Assembly (NCBI RefSeq): GCF_003369915.1
Contig: NC_046677.1
Span: 23,516,913-23,580,912 of the forward strand
Direction: 5' to 3'
Length of the DNA stretch: 64,000 nucleotides
Source: Drosophila miranda
Taxonomy: Eukaryota; Arthropoda; Insecta; Diptera; Drosophilidae
How positions within the stretch are numbered: position 1 is the first letter of the stretch; every line of letters starts with the position of its first letter. This document shows, in pieces, positions 34,692 through 46,000 of the stretch. The position numbers and the translations under genes were made by a program. The notes beneath the pieces were generated by a model. That model worked only from the letters and a program-made list of their open reading frames with translations. It did no database searches and was not told the DNA's origin.

Positions 34692-35032
34692 CCCATTAAA
34701 GACCAATGGGTGTTTAAGTACCCATGAAAACTAGGAAACTTAAAGAATTTTAGCGCCAAACTGGTCAAAGATATAGTAATAATTTTATTGATTTACAAGG
34801 ACAATTTTCATACACCTATATTACCTAAATAGCTTCAGCAAATTATAATTGTGCAGTAACCAAGTCTAATGAAAATTTAAATAACAATTGGGTTTTTGTA
34901 TGTACCGAAAATAACTGAAACTGGAGTACCAACCGGATAAAAATAGCAATTTGGTATTTAATTACCCAGGCTCAGTCATAAGTGTTTGCACAGGTTGTTC
35001 GTACGACCCGTTTAGGAGCGGCCACTAATGGG
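34692..35032. mobile_element. piggyBac-like non-autonomous MITE, 341 bp, with TTAA target duplications
   Basis: Both ends are flanked by TTAA (34688-34691 and 35033-35036). The left end is CCCATTAAAGACC and the reverse complement of the right end is CCCATTAGTGGCC, so 10 of 13 terminal bases match, including the first seven. Near the left end is a further inverted pair (TGGGTGT...ACCCA). The interior is AT-rich and shows no transposase. CCC after TTAA is the end type used by piggyBac DNA transposons. Confidence 0.7.
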
Positions 35033-35088
35033 TTAATACATACATTTTTACGTTTTAGATTCCTCGATAGGCCATGTTGTCGCAGCAA

Positions 35089-35099
35089 CGGTCACACTG
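35089..35099 (+). promoter_or_regulatory. Ohler motif 1 (CGGTCACACTG), promoter of the GPCPD1-like gene
   Basis: The sequence matches YGGTCACACTR, a core-promoter element of broadly expressed Drosophila genes bound by M1BP. A second AACAGCTGTT lies at 35361-35370. Both lie upstream of the phosphodiesterase gene. Confidence 0.5.
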
Positions 35100-35570
35100 C
35101 TCCTTTCTCTCCCTTTCTCGCCCTCACCCACACACACACAATCAAGCGACCCCAATTTAATCGTTGCAAAAATAATGCAATTCACAGTTTATAGTCTATC
35201 AACTGGTCGCAATCGCGACAGCGCTAAAATCGCGCAAATTATTTCTTTATAATCCGATTGTCATAATTTGTGTGCCACGCAGATCCACCATCAGTATAAT
35301 CAGTCCCACCGTCGACCAAGAGTATATAATACCATGATGACTGCCTAGCTGGAGGAGCAGAACAGCTGTTCGTGAGTAAAACGCAAACATCGGTAAATTC
35401 TGCCACATTATACACATTATCATATTTCTTTTGATGCAGTTTCGCACACACACACACACAGCTCCCGCACGCGCCGCACACCCAACTAAGCGAAAAGGAA
35501 AAAGATTTAAGAGTGCAGGAGGAAACCCTAAAAAGACCTTAGAGCATTTCGTGAATTTGTGGGGCAAAGG

Positions 35571-35636
35571 GTGAGTGGAGGTCCCATTTAGAGCACAATA
35601 AATTTTACGTCATTCACTGATAAGGTCATTCGACAG
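35571..35636 (+). other. Probable 5' UTR intron of the GPCPD1-like gene
   Basis: AAAGG|GTGAGTGG and TTCGACAG| bound a 66-bp interval just before the start codon. The size and sites are typical of short Drosophila introns. Confidence 0.45.
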
Positions 35637-35662
35637 CAAACAGTAAATAGCAAGCCATTAGA

Positions 35663-37986
35663 ATGCACAATTGGCTGGCATCACATGACGGCGAGGACGA
35701 TGCGATGGCCGCGCCCTCGACGTGCCCCCCGGAGCATGGGAGTCGTCGGATCTTTGGCGACATAACCACAAATCGGCTGTGGACCTTCCGGGTCCTGATG
35801 CACGAGGATCTCGGGGCCAGCGAGCATCTGGCCGTTGTGGGCAACTGTGAGGCCCTGGGCAACTGGCAGCCGTCGGATGCGGCTCGTATGACGCAGGAGG
35901 AGAATGTGTGGAGCGTGGAGGTGTACATACCGCGTCACTGTGCCACGGAATACCGATACATGGTGTGTGCCGTGGAACCCAGCAGCGAAGAGCCGCTGGT
36001 GAGGCGCTGGGAAACACAGTTTCAGGTGGGAATCTGTTGATCTGTTTTCGTGGAATGCCTACTACAATGAATGAACCCATTGCAGGCCAGAGCCATTGAA
36101 GAGCTGGATGAGCAGCCGCCGGAGGAGCAGATGGATATCTTCGGCTCCGTCAACGGCCAGGAGAAGGTAGACCGGGGCTGGCTCACCAGGGAATCAATCG
36201 TTCAGCTCAAGTTCTTCTACGCACCGTTCACCTTCAAGCAACGCATGAAGCGACGCCATGTCCAGGTGAAGGTGACGCCCATGAATTTACGTATACCCAG
36301 TGCTGGGTTCGAGACGTCGAGTGCCACGGGTCCGATGTCGCCGCCGGAGGATTCCCTCTCGAACGACACGCACGACACTAGGGAGAATGGCGGGGACTCC
36401 TCCACGGCCTTTGCCTTCAGCGAGGTGGTCACGTTGAGTGCCGATGAGTGCGAGATTCGTGCCCAGGAGCAGTTCGGCACTGCCTGTGGACCCAGCGACC
36501 TGGTCATCTTCCACATAACCGTGGGAGATCTTGAGAACACGGCCTATCTGATCGATCTGTACACGTACAGCTCGCGGGTGGCCAAGGAGGATGGTCCGCC
36601 GCACCACTTGGGCTACCACTATGTGCTGCCCAATCTGTTCAAGCGCTCTGAGGGCAACCTGGAGATACCCATCACTTGTGCCAAGGGCCACCGACCGCTG
36701 GGCATGATGCGGCTGGGCTACCTTATCGTGCGTCCCTCGGCGCTGAGCGCCCACATGGACATGAGCGTCAGCTATGCCCGCTACTGGAACAACAAGTGGA
36801 CGGGCCTGGATGTGGGCCATCGCGGCTCTGGCACTAGCTTCAAGGCCAAGGACGCTGTGATCCGAGAGAACACAATTACCTCACTGAAGAACGCGGCGGA
36901 GCACGGGGCCGATATGGTCGAGTTCGATGTGCAGCTCAGCAAGGATCTGGTGCCAGTTGTATATCACGATTTCATGATTTATGTCTCGCTCAAGTCCAAG
37001 TGTAGCATGCAGGAGCACGACTTCCTATCCCTGCCCATGCGGGAGCTGACGCTCGAGCAGCTGAAGAAGCTCAAGGTGTACCACACTGCCGAGGGCTTGT
37101 CGCGGGAGACGCGCTCCTTTCACAACGACGACAATCTCGAGCACCAGCCCTTCCCACAGCTCTCCGATGTGCTAGACGCCCTCGATATCCATGTGGGCTT
37201 TAACATTGAGATCAAGTGGTCGCAACGCCTGCAGGACGGACGCATGGAGGAGGAGTTTGAGCATGTGGTTGACAGGAATCTCTATATCGATTGCATTTTG
37301 GATGTTGTCCTGCGCAAGGCCGGCAGTCGCCGGATTGTCCTCAGCTGCTTTGATCCCGATATCTGCACGATGCTGCGCTTCAAACAGAATCGGTACCCAG
37401 TAATGTTTTTGACTCTCGGCAGGACCACCAAGTACGAACAGTATATGGATCCGCGCGGTAACTCCATGGAGCTGGCCGTCTGGCATGCGGTGGCCATGCA
37501 GCTGCTCGGGATTGTCGCCCATACGGAGGACTTGCTGCGTGATCCCAGTCAGGTAATAAAATGACACCACTCTCTGGAACAGAAATGCTGGGAGACTGGG
37601 TCACACAGACATGTTTCGAAATCATTCACCTGCGGACTTTTAGGTGAATCTCGCCAAGGAGCGCGGCCTGGTGCTCTTTTGCTGGGGCGATGACAATAAC
37701 TCCCAGGATACCATCAAGCTGCTTAAGGGACTGGGCCTGCATGCCATCATCTATGACAAAATGGATGTCCTCACCACCAAGGAGGTGAAGGTGAGTCTCT
37801 GCCTTCTCTATACATTGCCTGTTACACCCAAGCCCTAATACCTAATGGCTCTTCTTCGCTTTGCAGCAAAGTGTGTTCCACCTACAGGCCAAGGACAGCC
37901 AAAAGGAAATGCTCAAACTGCAAGCCCTGGAAATGGGACACGTGTGGCACACCTCCGCCAATGGCAGCGAGGAACAGCAGGCCTAG
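35663..37986 (+). CDS. Glycerophosphodiester phosphodiesterase with starch-binding domain (GPCPD1/GDE5 type; likely CG2818 orthologue)
   Basis: Predicted to hydrolyse glycerophosphocholine to glycerol-3-phosphate and choline in the cytosol. Exons 35663-36025, 36086-37552, 37644-37790 and 37867-37986 are all phase 0 and give 698 residues, near the human GPCPD1 length. The N-terminal third has a CBM20 fold signature (FRVLMHEDL, VVGNCEALGNWQP). The C-terminal half is a GDPD TIM barrel: GHRGSG with catalytic His366, ENTITS, EFDVQLSKD with metal ligands Glu400 and Asp402, and VVYHD with His415. No signal peptide is seen. The gene order beside cutlet and the Kunitz cluster suggests the D. melanogaster CG2818 orthologue, although several fly paralogues share this architecture. 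Confidence 0.93.
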
Positions 37987-39320
37987 TTGGGAGGGGAGAG
38001 CTCTCAACACCATTATTTTATACTCATCTATATAGATATATCTATGCCTGTGAGCCCTCCACACTTTCTTTGTGGCTCCAGCTTCTGCTCTGTCCGCTCT
38101 CTAGCATCTCTTGAAATCGCACGCATCCAAGTATCGTTTCATTTAGCCAATTGCATTTGTTTTTTATATATAAATAGTTCAATTTGAAGGCTGCCTAACC
38201 AAATATTTCAATCGGTCATTCTACTAATAATTTGGTTTATTTGTTTGCCATTGTCTAAGCCGCGCTCTCTGTACTTCAGTTTTTACGTTCCCACAGAAAA
38301 GAAACTCTTAAATATATTTTACATATTTCAATATAAAGTTGAAGGTGTTTTCATTGGATTTGTGGTGCATCTGGCTAATATTTCTTTACAATTCAAGCTC
38401 AACGATTTTTTTCCCATAATTTTGGTTTATATTCTTTTTAGTTATTTCAATGAAATTCGAATATTTTTCGATTCATTTTTGGTTTCAAACTTAATTTTTT
38501 GTATTTTTTTTACTCCGATACATGACTGCAATAAAGTTGAGAAGCTTTTTACTCAAAATTTCACAAGATTAAACGATTCACGGTTTTGATTTGGATCAGA
38601 AATATTCTTCCATATAACGAAGTAATATCTACATGGGAGGAAAACGCTTCCCAATTGGCAATTTTACACGATTTTTACTTAAATTATACAAATGGCCAAT
38701 GATAGTCCGAGAGATTTAGTTTAATTCTTCCTCAACGATCGTACAGATAATAATATTAGATATTTTTTTTTCGTCGCAATTCGAAAAGATTTAAAGAAAA
38801 TTATGAATTAAAAGTAAAATTTTTAAAAGTAAAAATTTTTTATAAGTATCTAAATATTTTATGAATATGAGGGGAAAAATTGGGAATCAAGAATATCTAA
38901 TGGTATATTTTGTTATAAAAAAAATGTAAAAAACCATAAAAGTTATAGATTGTATCGAATTTAGATATTCCAAGACCTTCATAGTCCCAAATGAAAATGT
39001 ACAAGTACAAAATTCTTATCCGAATATACGAAAGAATTTACAATTTAAATAAATTGAAGATAAACTTCAAAATAATTTCAAATATTCAAAAACGCTTTGT
39101 TTATTACATGACCCATACGCAGTGTTGCACTTTGGCGCCACATTCGAGGAAAATGACAGGGCAAAAGGAAACCCGAAAAGACGGAGCAGTGCGCATGCCT
39201 CCGATTTACTTCGGTTTGCCTCCAGAGCGGAATGTACGTAAAGAAGCACAACATCAACATCCCTCCAGCGCCAGAGTACTCGTACCGTGTATGGTGTACC
39301 GTGTACCGCGCACCCGTGTA
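37987..39320. other. 3' flank of the GPCPD1-like gene, AT-rich intergenic
   Basis: A possible poly(A) signal AATAAA lies at 38530-38535. From about 38400 to 39080 the sequence is very AT-rich with no exon. Confidence 0.4.
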
Positions 39321-39339
39321 CTGTGGTACAGAGCGTGAA

Positions 39340-39729
39340 AATTCCATCAGTGTGTTGTTTCGGTTTCCTTTTCAGTTTGTAAAATCGCATCGAACGGCAC
39401 GGCTCGGGACGCGCGCGCAGTGATCGGCATCGGCATCGGCAATAGAGAAACAGAGTGGTGTGTCGGAAACGGTAGTGAGAACCGAGTCGAGTCCCCAATA
39501 GAAAGCCCCTGTACCCGAAGAAGTAGGAGTCCGACACGGGCGGGGAGCGTGTGTGTAGTGTAGTGTAGTAGTGTAATTCTCTCACCTAATTTTTAGTTGT
39601 TGTTCCCATTTTTCGAACAAAGTCCTGACTTGGTTTCGGAACGAAGATATATATTAGAGGATATACCAGCCGAGCGGAGTTATGTTTTGCGGCAGAGCGC
39701 ATCGAGGAGGTCCAGGCCCCAGCGAATAG
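39340..39729 (+). other. Candidate non-coding first exon of Shaw
   Basis: A GC-richer stretch with no long coding frame on + ends at a good donor (GCGAATAG|GTGAGA at 39729/39730). Initiator-like TCAGT strings lie at about 39345 and 39371. Placement upstream on the same strand suggests a Shaw 5' UTR exon joined to the coding region 3.3 kb away. No transcript evidence is available to me. Confidence 0.35.
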
Positions 39730-42700
39730 GTGAGAGATGGCGCGGGATGATGATGGGGGTTTGGTTTTGATGGATGATTGTCGGTCGGTAGGTCGCTCAT
39801 TCGCTCGTTGTACGGTCTAACGGTACAGCTATGGCCTCTATCCATGTGTCTGTTTTTGTGTGTGTGTATGTATATCAGAGGAGGGAATGGGGAAAAATGA
39901 CACTGTCTCTGTCTCTGTCAATTTTAAAGTCAATGCTGGAAAACAATTAGGAAGTTTGTGATACACCAAAAAACGGAAAAATCGATGCGTGCGCCTGCCT
40001 GCCTTTGCCTCGGCGACACACACGTGTAAAGGCGTTTTGCATGGAGTAACTGTGTGTGTTTTTGAGTGCCTGTATGTGTGTGTTCTCTCTGTGTGTGTGT
40101 ATACGTCATGTACACGCCAAAGTTAACGGAGACTTCATGCCACAACAAAACAGAGGAGCAGCAGCAGCAGTGTTACAGTACACGCCACTTACAAAACACT
40201 CTCCTGACCTACTGTGGACTCCGTGCCACCCCCATTTGCCCATTCGCCCACTCCCAGACCCCATTACAAGCTCCCACCGCACAAAAAAAAAAAAAAAAAC
40301 AAAAATGAACGATCCAAAAGCGGAGCAGTTAAGCCCAAACCCCCCTTGGTGCCACCTTCTAACTACTTTACTTGCGTGCCACACACAGGATGTTTGGGAA
40401 AAGGAAATTTGGTATAAAAAAAAGAACACCTCATTTTAAATACTTCGTACGCGTACTTCTTGCCTCCGGAGGCAATTTACAACGATATACTACGATATTC
40501 TAGGAGCTTTGAAGTTCTCTATGCTCATTAAAAGTGAATAAATAATGAGGGCCTGTGGCTAAAAATAAGCACAGACAAACCATATATCATATGGGGGTAT
40601 ACCGATCGAAATGAGTTTTATGAATATGAATCGAGTGTTTTGCAGTATGAGTATTTAGCATTTAATGCAGAGACCGGACCCCAGACCCTCATGGATGGAA
40701 AAGTCTTGCCCTCAGCGTGTGTTTGTTTTGTTTATAAAGCCTCCATGATGATGATTTCTTTTTGGATTGTGGTTTTTATGGCGTTGATTCTCGGTCGAAT
40801 CTCGAGAGTTGAGTTTCGGGGCAGCAGCCGGCAGTTGCAAGTAAACATCGAAATGGACAAACGAAAGGCAGGCGGGCTGTAAAACACAGCAGCAGCGCCC
40901 CCGAACAGACAGGCAGACATTCAGACATTCGGACAGCCATAGACAGGGGCACCACACACAGATACTCACACGGACACGGACTCGACACTCTGTTGCTCAC
41001 TTGTAGGCGTTTCGCGATGAGCGTGTATTGGTGGCACCGTGTGAGTGGTGTAAACAATGCAGCGCCAAAACTAAATATTGTTTAAGAACAAATATTTGCT
41101 TTTTCTGCAAATCACGAAGGCGATTTCAGGCTTTATTTTTGTTCGTAGTATTATACTATTTTTTTTTTGTTTTTTTTTTTGTTTTTTTGTTTTGGTACCA
41201 CTCTCCGAAGAATACTTAAATCCAAATCCAAAAAACTGATGACGCTATCGTTGACTGGTTCTATATTTAGTCCGATCTAGAAACAGGGATCGGAAACATT
41301 TGTGGGATGCGCTTCACGAGCTGCTAATGGGTCATTTCAATTGAATCGAAGCGAATATTATAGCCCCATTTTCGACATACGAATGTATGTTTTTGTACAT
41401 ATAAATTGCAGTTGTTCTGGAGCTCGATTTGTTGATTTTAAATATTTATGCGGCGTAGAATGAGTATTTCCCACACACACTGAATCATCGGATCGGGAGG
41501 ATGCGCAGGGAAACATCAAACATCAATGCTGCTGTTTATTCGTGGAATAAAAAGTTATATATAATTATGATCACTGCTGTTCTACTGCTTATTTCGTTAA
41601 CCTTAGAAATACTCGAAAACTAAGTGCACACTCGAATATTCCATTGGATCATCAAGTAAATGATAGGAAGCATCTATCAATGCTATTGATTCGTAGAATG
41701 ATGAGTCTAGGGAACTTCCCCCGGATCCATTCCGCACTCGACTTCGATATTAATGGAGCGTATAAATATCGGATGATATTGTGTAGGATTCTAAGAATTC
41801 TCCAACGCGCGATTCATTAAGATAATACCCCATCCAAACTTATTTTCTCGATTTGTTGATCCTAAATGATGTTCTAAAAACAATCGAAAGTCAAGTGAAT
41901 CATTGGTAGGATATGGGAAGGGGAAACACCTATCAGCACTGTCGGATTTAATTCACACACAATTAATTCATATTTTAGTCGTAGAAACTACTCGAAAACA
42001 CAGGGTGTAAGTCATCAATCAATGCTTACAATTTTAGGAATTAGAAGGCTTACCTTTCATTTATAACTTCCTATAAATGGATCACTTTCGATATTCAATC
42101 TTGGATATCATAAACAATGTTTGGATTTCAGCCATAAATTGAATGTTGAGTGTGAAAGTTGGGCACTCACCTGAAGAGATATAAAATATGAATGTCTTAA
42201 TGATTTGTATAAACCAAATATTGATTTAGCATCCATGATTTGTGTGCCTAACATTTGGCTGCGAGGGCAAGTGATAATTGATGGGTGAAATATGCTCTCT
42301 TGTTTTGTATTTTGGGGGAATCGGGAATTTGTATTCAATATTTATTGGATTGCTTAGAAACGGTTAGTTGGAATGAATTGATTTGGAAATATTTATGCCT
42401 CTTTAAAGCAAAATAATATAAATAAAAGTATGGAAAAATTATTGCAACACAAATATTATATTCATGGAAAGTTTTTACGAATAAATCAATAAATAAAAGT
42501 AAGATGGGAATGTGTTTACTGTGTGTTCCTTCACTCGTCAAAACACTTTAAATATAATCCATCAAGAGCATTGAAAGACTTTCCATGAACTACATATTTA
42601 ATCCCCAAATGAATACAGAAAACACTCATGAATACTGTAACACTTTCCCCCTATTTCTCCCAGCGCCATGTCGTCCTACCGAAACCCAACCTAGTGAGTA

Positions 42701-43061
42701 CTTCAACGCCTGAAGCGTCGCATTGTCTACCATGCTGTGGGTCTCCTAACATCTAGTTGATACGTTTTCAAGTGCACATGAGGTAGATCGAGAGCGGGAG
42801 ATCGAGTGACTGAGCCTTGGTTTCCAGTGGGAGGACCATCGAGTGGTGGGTGTGAGGAAGGAACTGCAACTGAATCGTGGGGAAAGAGGACCGAGGGAAA
42901 TATTCAGGTTTGAAACCACAAAACGCGGCACAAAACCTTCACCGAACACCCACAATAGCAGCCACAACAATACCCTATACATAACATTCAACGCAACACC
43001 AAGAAAACCCCCAATACACCCTCTATATATACACTATATATTGCAAAGAAATCATTGAATC
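39730..43061 (+). other. Shaw 5' intronic/UTR region, no coding exon recognised
   Basis: The region holds GT runs (about 39850-39870 and 40052-40102), a 17-base A run at about 40281-40297, T/G-rich runs near 41160-41190, and a pair of diverged direct repeats at about 41423-41650 and 41847-42030. Confidence 0.4.
42664..42693 (+). other. Candidate 30-nt 5' UTR micro-exon of Shaw
   Basis: A pyrimidine-rich acceptor (CCCCTATTTCTCCCAG) and a donor (CCTA|GTGAGTAC) tightly flank 30 bases containing ATGTCGTCC. No supported coding continuation is found, so if real it is untranslated or part of an upstream ORF. Confidence 0.25.
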
Positions 43062-46000
43062 ATGACTTACATACCAAAAAAAATGCACTATACGCAAGCA
43101 GCCATGAATCTGATCAACATGGACTCGGAGAATCGGGTGGTGCTGAATGTCGGTGGGATACGACACGAGACATACAAGGCCACATTGAAAAAGATTCCAG
43201 CGACGCGACTGTCGCGTCTCACGGAAGCCCTGGCCAACTATGATCCGATACTGAATGAGTACTTCTTTGATCGGCATCCGGGCGTATTCGCACAAGTGCT
43301 CAACTATTACAGGTAATCAATGGACTCTTCTTAGCCCCTGAATGTCTCTTAAGGATAATCTCTGTCTCCCTCTCTTTTAGAACTGGCAAACTGCATTATC
43401 CCACAGATGTGTGCGGACCGCTGTTTGAGGAGGAATTGGAATTCTGGGGTCTAGACTCGAATCAGGTAGAGCCCTGCTGTTGGATGACCTATACACAGGT
43501 GAGTGCTCTTCAAGGATTGCTTTCCTGATTTACTTACAATCCATTCATTATCCTTCCTATAGCATCGCGACACACAGGAAACCCTAGCCGTATTGGATCG
43601 TCTGGATCTGGATACGGAAAAACCGTCCGAAGAGGAATTGGCACGCAAATTTGGTTTCGAAGAGGACTACTACAAAGGCACCCTATCCTGGTGGCAGGAA
43701 ATGAAGCCGCGCATTTGGTCCTTGTTCGATGAGCCCTACAGTTCCAATGCCGCCAAGGTATGTCTGTCCTTATATATGGGATGCTATAAGGGTGCTTTAA
43801 TGTGTGCTCCGAATTTATTTTTGCAGACCATTGGCGTTGTTTCGGTATTTTTTATATGCATTTCGATATTGTCATTCTGCCTGAAAACCCATCCCGATAT
43901 GAGGGTACCAATAGTGCAAAAGGTGACCGTTCGAACGGCGAACGGTAGCACGGCCTGGGTCCTGGACAAGCCACAAACCAATGCGCATATAGCCTTTTTT
44001 TATATCGAATGCGTTTGCAATGCCTGGTTTACATTTGAGATATTGGTAAGACTATTTTGAAAAGCTTATGGAACACTCAAATGACTGTATTCTTCTGCTA
44101 TTTGCATCATCTATGTGTTCTATCATCCTTGACCTTGATTAGTCAACAAAATATATACTAATCGTGTCCTTTTTATCGTTCAGGTACGCTTTATCTCATC
44201 GCCGAACAAATGTGAATTCATCAAGTCATCTGTTAACATCATAGACTATATAGCAACGCTTAGTTTTTATATCGATCTTGTGCTTCAGCGATTCGCATCG
44301 CATTTGGAGAACGCTGACATACTGGAGTTCTTCTCGATCATACGCATCATGCGTCTGTTCAAGCTAACGCGTCACTCGTCCGGCCTGAAGATCCTCATCC
44401 AAACGTTCCGTGCCTCGGCGAAGGAGCTGACCCTGCTGGTGTTTTTCCTCGTCCTTGGTATTGTGATCTTCGCCAGCTTGGTGTACTATGCCGAGCGCAT
44501 ACAACCGAATCCGCACAACGACTTCAACAGCATACCGCTTGGCCTGTGGTGGGCTTTGGTGACAATGACCACCGTGGGGTATGGCGATATGGCGCCAAAA
44601 ACATACATCGGCATGTTCGTGGGCGCCCTGTGCGCCCTGGCCGGTGTACTAACCATTGCACTGCCAGTGCCCGTTATAGTTAGCAACTTTGCGATGTACT
44701 ATTCGCATACGCAGGCGCGCGCGAAACTGCCAAAGAAGCGTAGACGAGTGCTTCCCGTCGAACAGCCGCGACAAGCGCGAATACCAGGTGAGATACATAC
44801 ATAATCATAATGTCTAGCCATACCATACCTTTTCGATCTGTTTGCAGGGGCTCCTGGCGGTGTCAGTGGTTGTGGCACACCGGGCTCGGGGCCACATTCG
44901 GGACCCATGGGCTCTGGCGGCACTGGACCGCGTCGCATGAACAATAAAACCAAGGATCTGGTTAGTCCCAAGTCAGGTGAGTCGTCCTCGTTTGTCCTTG
45001 CCACGGCAGCACCACCACCACACCCCCAAACAACCACAGCCACAACCCCGAAACCCCCTGCTCCCCCACAAGCAAGCATATCTCAAAAACACCTAACAAA
45101 TCTGAGCTGCGCTTCAAAGACACCGCCAAACAAACTACCAAAACTACTTACCATTAAAGAGTAACCAGTTCTTAACATCTGCCCCAAAAGGCTCTTGCAC
45201 AGCTGCACTCTGAGTTAGTTCATGGATTAACTCTCAAAGAATCACAGTTCCCCGAATAATCAATCCATATAAACCAGTAAGCAGACAAGTATCTCGTTCT
45301 TGAAGGAGACTTTGAGACTTCATGACCTTGGGTGCGCTTCCCCCTGCGCTTCTGGCGTTGCTATAATGTTTCCCATATATATAAAACTTTACCATTCCGT
45401 CGTGTACGTGTATATATGTACTCTATGTAATTACCATATGAAAATCGGCTTGTTTTATACTCCCCCCCTCCATTCCACAAGTTGATTCATTCATTCATTC
45501 GTTCGAGCTTTGCTTTTATTTAACGCAACACTCATCTCGAGGTTTCATTTCTTCGTGGATGATGATTGGAGGTTCCTGAGTTGTATGGAAATCTTAACTT
45601 AAAAGATTCTCTTTCATACAATTTATTAGGATAATACTTTCTTGGATTGAAAACACAGACAAACAAATAAATAGTACATTGGGTGATTACATCAAGCTGT
45701 TCTAAAGTTTAGTTCTGTGATAGTTTCGAGATATAAACAGATTCAATAAAGCATTTGGTTTAAGGTAGTAGAAGGATTTATTCCTATTTCCATACAGTGG
45801 TATAAAGTTTCCCGATTTAAATATTTCCAATTCTCTCTAGTATCTTGGGGTTTCCACTTCATATCATCCACGAATCTCTCAAGCTCCAACCATAAACTCA
45901 AAGAAGCATTTCATTCTCATATCCCAAACTTTCAGTTTACCCTTGAAGGCATTTTGTGTAAATTCAAGTCATTTCCACTTCAGAATTTATCTATTTAGGG

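Noticed and set aside
36287-36820. 177-codon minus-strand frame
   Set aside because: It is antisense to the GPCPD1-like coding exon, whose domain matches are unambiguous.
39067-39585. 172-codon minus-strand frame
   Set aside because: Basic, Tyr/Arg-rich with no domain. It overlaps the likely non-coding Shaw first exon on the other strand.
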